DNA from: Mikania micrantha
Taxonomy: Eukaryota; Streptophyta; Magnoliopsida; Asterales; Asteraceae
Length of the DNA: 64,000 nucleotides
Assembly (NCBI GenBank): GCA_009363875.1
Contig: CM018690.1
Span: 30,858,800 to 30,922,799 of the forward strand
Direction of reading: 5' to 3'
Shown piece by piece: positions 57,660 through 64,000 of the stretch. A model generated the notes under the pieces. It was not told the origin of the DNA and made no database searches. It saw nothing but the letters and a program-made list of their open reading frames with translations. The translations under genes were made by a program, and so were the position numbers. Numbering within the stretch: position 1 is the first letter of the stretch; each line of letters opens with the position of its first letter.

Positions 57660-59298
57660 CTGTCTGCAGTAGACTTTGAACTAAAACAGATAGCAAGTAG
57701 CAAACAGGACTTCTAATTGTTTCCTATATCATTGTAATCATACATAAGATATAAGATTTATAGTTGTATAGACCTTGTTTCATTGATTGACTCGTGTTCT
57801 CTCGAACTTGATCACTCTTGATTACTTGATCATGATTATGATTGTTGTGAAAACTTGAAAGTCATGATTTGAGTCACTTGATTGATCATGGGTCCAAGAA
57901 AAGAATATGAAATGTTCTTTTGTGCATAAATCTTATGCATAAAATGATAATTGCTTGCAAATTTGATAACCATTGATTATCGCGAATTATGAAAAGATGC
58001 TTAATTGTTTAAGTTCTTGAGATTGTGACTTGATCCCATGATTAGGTTAAGTTGTAACTTAAACCAATCATGATCAATTCACAATTATCCAATCTGTTGA
58101 TCCAACATTGGCCCTTGGGCCTATGTAACCATGATGGTCCTTAAACCAAGTCCATGGGCCACTTAGGTTAACGATGGGCCAATTGAATGTGGTGTTGGGC
58201 CAAGTGGGTGTGATGTTGGCCCAACCACATGTATATGGGCCATGTAAGGTTCTAAACGATATTGGGCTAATTAGAGATCAACATGGGTCATTATAACACA
58301 ATTGGGCTTAGTTTGATCTATGGACCAAGTTTCTAATGGAGTTGGGCCTTGTAGCATTGTGTTGGGCTGAAAGATATTGAGTTGGGCCGAGATGTCTTTG
58401 GGCTGCCACCTTAGGCAGCGAACCCTCCTTGATTCTAACCTAAGGTTCGGCTATATTGAGACACCACTAAGGTTCGGCCGTAGATTAGAGTTTCGGGCAT
58501 GGTTCGGTCCAGGAACTGATGAAGGTTCGGTGAAGGCTCGTAAGGGACTCCCTAGGATTCAGCTGTGCATGCAACGAACCATGCAAGGTTCGTTTAGGAT
58601 TAGGGTTCGGCCGCATAAGCTCTAGGGTTCGTAGCTTTGATGATGGTTCGGTTGATATCAAATGGTTCGCTAAGGTTCGACTGAGAAACCCTAATAGGCT
58701 CGGCACTACATGGTTCGCTGCGTGCATGGGAGGTTTGTTGCAGGTTCGTGATTCGCCTAGGGTTCGTGTGATCCATGGTGACTTGATGCAGGTTCGTGAA
58801 GACCACTAAGGGTTCGGTTGAAGACCTGCGAACCGTTAGGGTTCGTGGTACCTCCCCTAAGGTTCGCCAATGGAAAATGAAGGTTCGGCCGTCGAACCTG
58901 TTACCAGCATCACCACCATCATCGAAATCTCTGGATCCAGCCCACGATCTAAACTAATATAACTTCAGGGAGGGTTGCTAGAGGTGCGAAAATGGAAATG
59001 GAGTGCTAGAACCGGCTATGAGTCGAGTTTCAACAACACACCCATGAAAACCCTATTTTTCCGTACTTTAACTCGATCATACCTCGATTTTGGCCGGTTA
59101 ATTCCACTGATTTCTTGTACTTTCGTGTAGACAATGTTGAGAGCTTCGCGTGGACACCAAGAATGACGAAATCCGTTGAGAAATAAGCGAGTTACGAACG
59201 TTTAAACTGAGTTTTTCTAGAGAGAGAGGGTAGACGAAAATCTAGTGAGAGAAAGGGTTGTTGGTGACATAAATGAGGGATTTAGCCTTGTTCAAGGC

Positions 59299-59305
59299 TT
59301 TTATA
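59299..59305 (-). promoter_or_regulatory. TATA box of the 56.3-59.9 kb solo LTR
   Basis: Sense TATAAAA (then GCC), just downstream of the shared GCGAACCGAGCGACCGAAAC box. Confidence 0.65.
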
Positions 59306-59689
59306 GCCCGTGTGGTGTTCGGGTCCGTTTCGGTCGCTCGGTTCGCGTTTCCGGAATGTAACGCGTATTTTACGCGGATTAAAATAAAAGAGTTGTTAAA
59401 CTCATTAAAATGATGAGTTTCAAAATTGTAAAATATAAAATAATCATTTTAATTATTTGTTCGAAAACAGATCGTTAAACAGTAACAATTACGTGTACAC
59501 CCGCAATCGCGTACGTTTTCCGATCGTATAAAATAGTTAAAGCAGTTCACTCGTAATTTTAAGTTCAACATTCGTATCATCATGGATCGTCACCCATAAC
59601 TATACTCAGTCTCGCTTACGCATTACGATTTTGTTTGATTAATTGTCATAATATTCGTCTTAACACTACGCACTAACACTATCCTGTTA

Positions 59690-59755
59690 CACCGAACGCA
59701 GTATATATATAGGGCTCACTCTCGCTGCCCACCACTGTTTCGATATAACACAATA
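59690..59755 (-). ncRNA. Structured motif copy G (degenerate)
   Basis: Sense GTGGTGGGCAGCGAGAGTGAGCCC-like core, then CCCTATATATATAC. CATATG is lost. Arms CGAAaCAG and CTGcgTTCG still pair. Located in U3. Confidence 0.35.
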
Positions 59756-59940
59756 TTGTTCTTGCCTAGTGTAATCGACTGTAAATATTAATACATACTT
59801 GTTCCTAAATAAATAAGATCCTGTAACACACAAGCACGCATTATGAACACATGAATCACATTGATTAACTGAACATTGACACCCACTGTTCTAACACCGT
59901 TTACGACTACCATGACTAAATGTACAAATGTTACAGTTTG

Positions 59941-62012
59941 ACCCTTCCTTCCGGCTCAAGGCATCAGCCACAACGTTCGCCTTGCCCGGATGGTACTTGA
60001 TTACACAGTCGTAATCATTCATAAGCTCAACCCAACGTCGTTGTCTCATGTTGAGTTCCTTCTGATCAAATATGTGTTGCAGACTTTTGTGGTCTGTAAA
60101 TATGGTACACTTGGTGCCATACAAGTAATGCCTCCAGATCTTCAGTGCAAATATCACAACTCCCAGTTCCAGATCATGAGTAGTGCAGTTCTTCTCATGA
60201 ATCTTGAGTTGTCTTGAAGCATACGCAATAACTTTGTCCCGCTGCATAAGTACACAGCCAAGTCCCTGATGGGATGCATCACAATACACAACAAAGTCAT
60301 CACAACCATCTGGGAGAGATAAGATCGGAGCATTACACAGCTTTTGCTTCAATGTTTGAAAGGCTTCTTCTTGCTTCTGATCCTAAACAAACGGCTCGCT
60401 TCTGATCCCAAACAAACGGCTCGCTTTTCTGTGTTAGCTTCGTGAGTGGCAGAGCTATCTTAGAAAAGTTCGAGATGAACCTCCTGTAATAGCCTGCTAA
60501 ACCTAGAAAAGAACGTATCTCCGTAGGTGTCTTCGGAGTGTCCCAATCTTTTATTGCTTCGATCTTGGCAGGATCAACGTGTATTCCTTCACTGTTAACA
60601 ACATGGCCTAGGAATTGAACCTCTTTTAACCAAAACTCACACTTAGAGAATTTGGCATAGAGCTTCTCTTCCTTTAATAGTTCCAAGATCGTTCTAAGAT
60701 GTTGCTCATGTTCTGCTTTGCTTTTAGAATAGATCAAGATGTCATCAATGAAAACAATAACAAATTGATCCAAGTACGGCTTACACACACGGTTCATGAG
60801 ATCCATGAAGACCGCGGGTGCATTCATCAAACCAAAAGGCATCACCCTGAACTCATAATGCCCGTATCTGGTACGAAACTCCGTCTTCGGTATGTCTTCG
60901 TCTTGTACTCTGAGCTGATGGTATCCGTAACGCAGATCGATCTTCGAAAAGTATTGTGCTCCTTGCAATTGATCAAACAAGTCATCAATCCTCGGTAATG
61001 GATACCGATTCTTGATGGTTAATTTGTTTAACTCTCTGTAGTCTATGCACATCCGAAAGGATCCATCCTTCTTTTTCACGAACAAAACTGGAGCTCCCCA
61101 AGGTGAGTAGCTCGGTCGGATGAAACCTTTGTCAAGTAGTTCCTGTAGTTGGTTAGATAATTCCTGCATCTCTGAAGGTGCTAACCTGTAAGGAGATTTG
61201 GCAACAGGTGTTGCTCCAGGAATCAAATCAATACGAAACTCTACCGGTCGCACAGGAGGCAAACCAGGTAGATCCTCAGGAAACACTTCAGGATATTCCT
61301 TCACTATCGGTACGTCTTGTATCTTTTTCTTGTCTTTCTCTTTCTCCACCACGTGAGCCAAGAAAGCTATGCACTTCTTTTGCAGACACTTACGCGCTTT
61401 TATGCATGATATGATCTTTACGTTTCGTTTTGCTTGATCCCCACGAACTTCCAATACACGATCATCCGTTACTGGAATCCGAAGTAGCTTCTCGGAACAG
61501 ATGACTTCAACTCGATTGAGTGAGAGCCAATCCATCCCCACGATGATGTCAAAACTGCCTAACTCCATCGGCAACAAGTCGATGGTAAATGTGTGATCTA
61601 CGAGTGTAAGTGGGCAGTTCCTAAGTATAGTGCTAACTGTAACTTGTTTCCCATTCGCTACTTCGATAATGTAAGGGGAGTCTAAAGTTTCCTTAGTAAG
61701 ACTAAGTTGTTGTGCAAAATCAGATGAAATAAAACTCTGGTCTGCACCAATATCAAATAGTATAGAGGCATAAGAGTCATGTAAAAGAAATGTACCAGTG
61801 ACCACATTCGGGTCTTGGCGTGCAGCATTGGCTCCGATAACAAAAGCTCGTCCGCGAGGTGCTTGTGCTCCAGGTTGCACTCTCTTTGGACAGTTGCCGG
61901 AGAAATGACCCGTTTCCCCGCAGGTGTAGCATCCTCTGTTGTTGTTGCCTAGATTATGTGGTGGTGGTGGTGGAGGTAGTGCTCTTGCTGCAGTGTTGGT
62001 AGCCTGATTCAC
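59941..62012 (-). pseudogene. Element 5 protease, reverse transcriptase and RNase H
   Basis: Minus frame 62012-60333: CCHC knuckle CYTCGETGHFSGNC, protease with DIGADQSF where DSGAD is expected (catalytic-motif Ser replaced, 61750 region), and reverse transcriptase with KKKDGSFRMCIDYREL and FIDDILIYS intact. A 25-bp direct duplication (about 60373-60422, GCTTCTGATCCnAAACAAAC...) shifts the frame at the RT-RNase H junction. RNase H continues in the next frame (60352-59941, FVVYCDASHQGLG, ALSRKEG) to the solo-LTR junction. The join to integrase across the junction is also one base out of frame, so sequence was lost or added there. Confidence 0.9.
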
Positions 62013-63113
62013 AGCAACACGGCACTTAGTAACCTAGTGGCCAAACCGACCACAATTAGTGCACTTCCTACATTGAGCAGCAGGAGGATGATGATACTTG
62101 CAGTGAGTGCACTGGGGATGTTCTCCCCCATAACCCCTAGTAGCAGGATTGACAGGTGCTGCAGGTGCCTGTCGCAGAGGGGTGACGGCCGCATAGTTTT
62201 TAACGACCTTTTGTTTTTTCTTCTGGTGGTACTCAGGTTTCTTTTTTGATGTTGTTTCCTTGGCTTTTCCAGCCTCATCTTTTAAGACTCCAGACTTTAC
62301 CATTACCTAGGTAAGCTTAGCAGAGAGGGAAATGGCTGACTCCAAAGTAGCAGGATATGAAGCCAGTACAACGCTTTGTATACATGAAGGTAATCCTGCT
62401 ACATAGCAATCAATTAGCTTTTCCAAGGTTGGCACCATCTCTGGCACCAGGGCTACCAGTTCATGATAGCGGTTGGTAAAAGTCATATGATCAGCTCCCT
62501 TCATCTCATGATTCGAGAGCTCAATCTCCAGTTGTTGCAGTTCATGTTTCGGGCAAAACTCATTCCTCAGAAGAAGCTTAAATTCTGCCCAAGGCATCGC
62601 CATTGCCTCATCTCTTCCCTTTGCTCGGATCTGAGCATTCCACCATGTCAGTGCTCGCTTGCTAAATGAACCAGCTGCATAGCGAACTTTATGGTGTTCT
62701 AGACAACTGCTTATGTCCAGAGTGTTCTCCATTTTCTCGAGCCATTGGATCAGCCCAACAGCTCCCTCGACTCCAGTAAAGCTTGGGGGTTTGCATCCTA
62801 CAAAGGATTTGTAGGAGCAGTCAGAAGTATGACCAGTGTTTCCACTAGCCTCTCTGGTGGTATGGGCAGAGGTGTTGCCATGTCCCTGAATCCGATTTAT
62901 CATCTCTGGGATGACATCTTTCAGTTGGCTTGTCAGTTGGGTACTCAGCAGTGTCGCCAAGGCGATGGTAGCAGGATCTAATGTCTGAGCAGTGCTTGAA
63001 CCTGGTGGTGGAGAGTGTGGAGGAGGTGGAGGTGGCGGTGGTGAATCAGGTGGGGTAGGAATCGAAGAGTGAGGTGCAGAGACTTGCGGAGTCGGTTGTT
63101 TTCTCGGCGGCAT
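62013..63113 (-). pseudogene. Element 5 gag with two amber stops
   Basis: Start MPPRKQPTPQ at 63113. A Pro/Ser-rich N-terminus with a Pro run is followed by the gag core (LLQ-like LIQWLEKMENTL, KRALTWWNAQ, EFCPKHELQQ, HELVALVPEM), a TAG at about 62304-62306 after SAKLT, a Lys-rich linker, CTHCKYHH and CTNCGRFGH-stop-VTKC, where a TAG lies inside the first CCHC knuckle (about 62034). Apart from these nonsense codons the frame is continuous. It is a different family from element 1 in Gag but close in Pol. Confidence 0.9.
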
Positions 63114-63266
63114 TCAGATCATAACCAAAAGTATTTGGTTAGTGCAGTGATCGAATGCAGAAAACATAATGCAAGCTTATGTCTTAAGTTCTCTACATGA
63201 GGGTCCCTAAGTTATAGTCTAGGCCAAACCGTTTAAGTAGATGACCTATTATTCTCTATAACCTTG

Positions 63267-63279
63267 AGCTCTGATACCA
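63267..63279 (-). other. Primer-binding site of element 5 (tRNA-iMet)
   Basis: Sense TGGTATCAGAGCT, three bases from the 5' LTR end; the last base departs from the usual C. Confidence 0.9.
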
Positions 63280-63282
63280 ATC

Positions 63283-64000
63283 TGTCACACCCCGAGCCGG
63301 CGGGGTTGGATCGGAGTCCCCGTCGGGCGGAAGGTTCCCGGGGCGTGATATCGTGGGTGATAATCAAGATGATCAGATTGTTTCCATAGCATCAATGTTT
63401 AAGAATAACTAAAGCACAATCAAATGATAACTAGGATTACAAAGTTAAATTACATCAAGTCTCATGTTTAAAGTATAAAGTTTCACAAGTATAAGCATCA
63501 AGTCTCATGTTTAAAGTATAAAGTTTCACAAGTATAAGCATCAAGTCTCATGTTTAAAGTATAAAGTTTCACAAGTATAAGCATCAAGTCTCATGTCTAA
63601 CGTATAAAGTTTCGCAACTATAAGCATCAAGTCTCATGTTTAAAGTATAAAGTTTCGCAAGTATAAGCATCAAGTCTCATAAGCATCCAACATATGGTTT
63701 CAAGCTGCAAGTTTAATGTATAAGTTTCAAGTCTATTGCTTTTCAAAGTATACTAAGTTACAAGCATAGGTTTCAACATAAGTATCAAGTTTAAGTTTAA
63801 AGCATTAAACAACCTTTCAATAATTTTATGAAAATGTTTAACATGCTTCTCAGTCCCGAAGTAAAACAAATAAGTTTGAAAAGGGACAAATGAACTCACC
63901 TTGTGTCCGTAGTGTTTGACTATGTAAAACAAGAATACGCTCGCTCTTTGTTTGCTCTTTGTTGAAATGTTCACGATCCTGTATTGATTTTATGATGTTG
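63283..64000 (-). repeat. Element 5 5' LTR, internally deleted, cut by window end
   Basis: 63283-63455 matches 46431-46603 of the 3' LTR with a few substitutions. It then jumps directly into the 43-bp array equivalent to about 52090 onward. About 1.1-1.2 kb present in the 3' LTR (excluding the nested solo LTR) is missing here, including the intron acceptor and motif F. The donor GGTGAGTTC (63899) is retained. Confidence 0.88.

Larger units (their letters stand above)
56348..59935 (-). mobile_element. Solo LTR (minus) nested in element 5 pol
   Basis: 3,588 bp, plus-strand TGTCACACCCC...TGTTACA, flanked by GTTTG (56343-56347 and 59936-59940). Sense order: motif G (U3), promoter box and TATAAAA (59305-59299), leader with TACACGAAAGTACA (about 59130), CCGAACC array (58880-58400), GGCCCA array (58400-58100), donor CAG/GTGAGAAC (intron from 57659) and acceptor GTGTTTCAG (56672). 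Confidence 0.93.
46431..64000 (-). mobile_element. Element 5: Ty3/gypsy chromovirus with nested insertions (right end beyond window)
   Basis: A minus-strand element. 3' LTR 46431-54852 (interrupted), PPT near 54853, pol and gag 54887-63113 (interrupted), PBS 63279-63267, 5' LTR from 63283 to the window end. The LTRs share the terminus TGTCACACCCCGAGCCGGCGG. Removing the two nested solo LTRs leaves a 3' LTR of about 4.1 kb and a coding region of about 4.6 kb. Confidence 0.9.

Overview
This window reads as intergenic heterochromatin from a large, repeat-rich flowering-plant genome. Asteraceae is my best guess. The reasons are the Ty3/gypsy chromovirus families, the AAACGAACGAAC-type palindromic repeat at the left edge, the AACCGAACCG-rich microsatellites, and a FAR1/MULE transposase paired with an Ulp1-type protease. 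I see no convincing non-transposon host gene. A run of exactly 100 N (20003-20102) marks a scaffold gap.

Layout. (1) 387-10254 is a complete, very young minus-strand Ty3/gypsy element (element 1). It has TSD ATAAT, nearly identical 2.44 kb LTRs, and one uninterrupted gag-pol ORF whose integrase has lost its N-terminal part. (2) 11018-12698 is an inverted LTR fragment. Next comes a plus-strand 5' LTR (about 12699-15870), PBS, long leader and decayed gag-pol of element 2, which ends at the gap. (3) 20103-23446 is the 3' tail, PPT and 3' LTR of element 3, inserted in the gag of minus-strand element 4 (gag, PBS and 5' LTR, 23447-27236). (4) 27240-29837 holds tandem copies of a palindromic foldback element. 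(5) 29851-45970 is a large Mutator-like element with degenerate TIRs and two convergent genes: an Ulp1-like cysteine protease gene on plus, broken by a solo LTR with TSD ATTGA, and a FAR1/MULE transposase gene on minus. (6) 46431 to the window end is minus-strand Ty3/gypsy element 5. A solo LTR (46743-51042, TSD CTATC) is nested in its 3' LTR and another (56348-59935, TSD GTTTG) in its pol gene.

The most interesting signal is not in the proteins but in the long LTRs and leaders, which look organised at the RNA level across several divergent families. (a) Each LTR type has a candidate intron whose 5' splice donor (usually GGTGAGTTC) is complementary to a segment just upstream of the 3' acceptor. 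Where the donor differs, the partner differs to match. (b) A stem with changing pairs follows each donor. (c) A structured motif of about 100 nt (core GGTGGGACGGTGGC...CATATGCCCTATATATA) occurs seven times in LTRs and leader, with outer arms that differ in sequence but stay complementary. (d) Several LTRs carry sense-strand hairpins with UNCG-type loops and co-varying stems. (e) The sense strand of several LTRs carries one-directional arrays of GGCCCA and CCGAACC. Together these suggest a shared RNA-structure layer in these retrotransposons. This is my inference from reading the sequence. No alignment, folding or database search was run.
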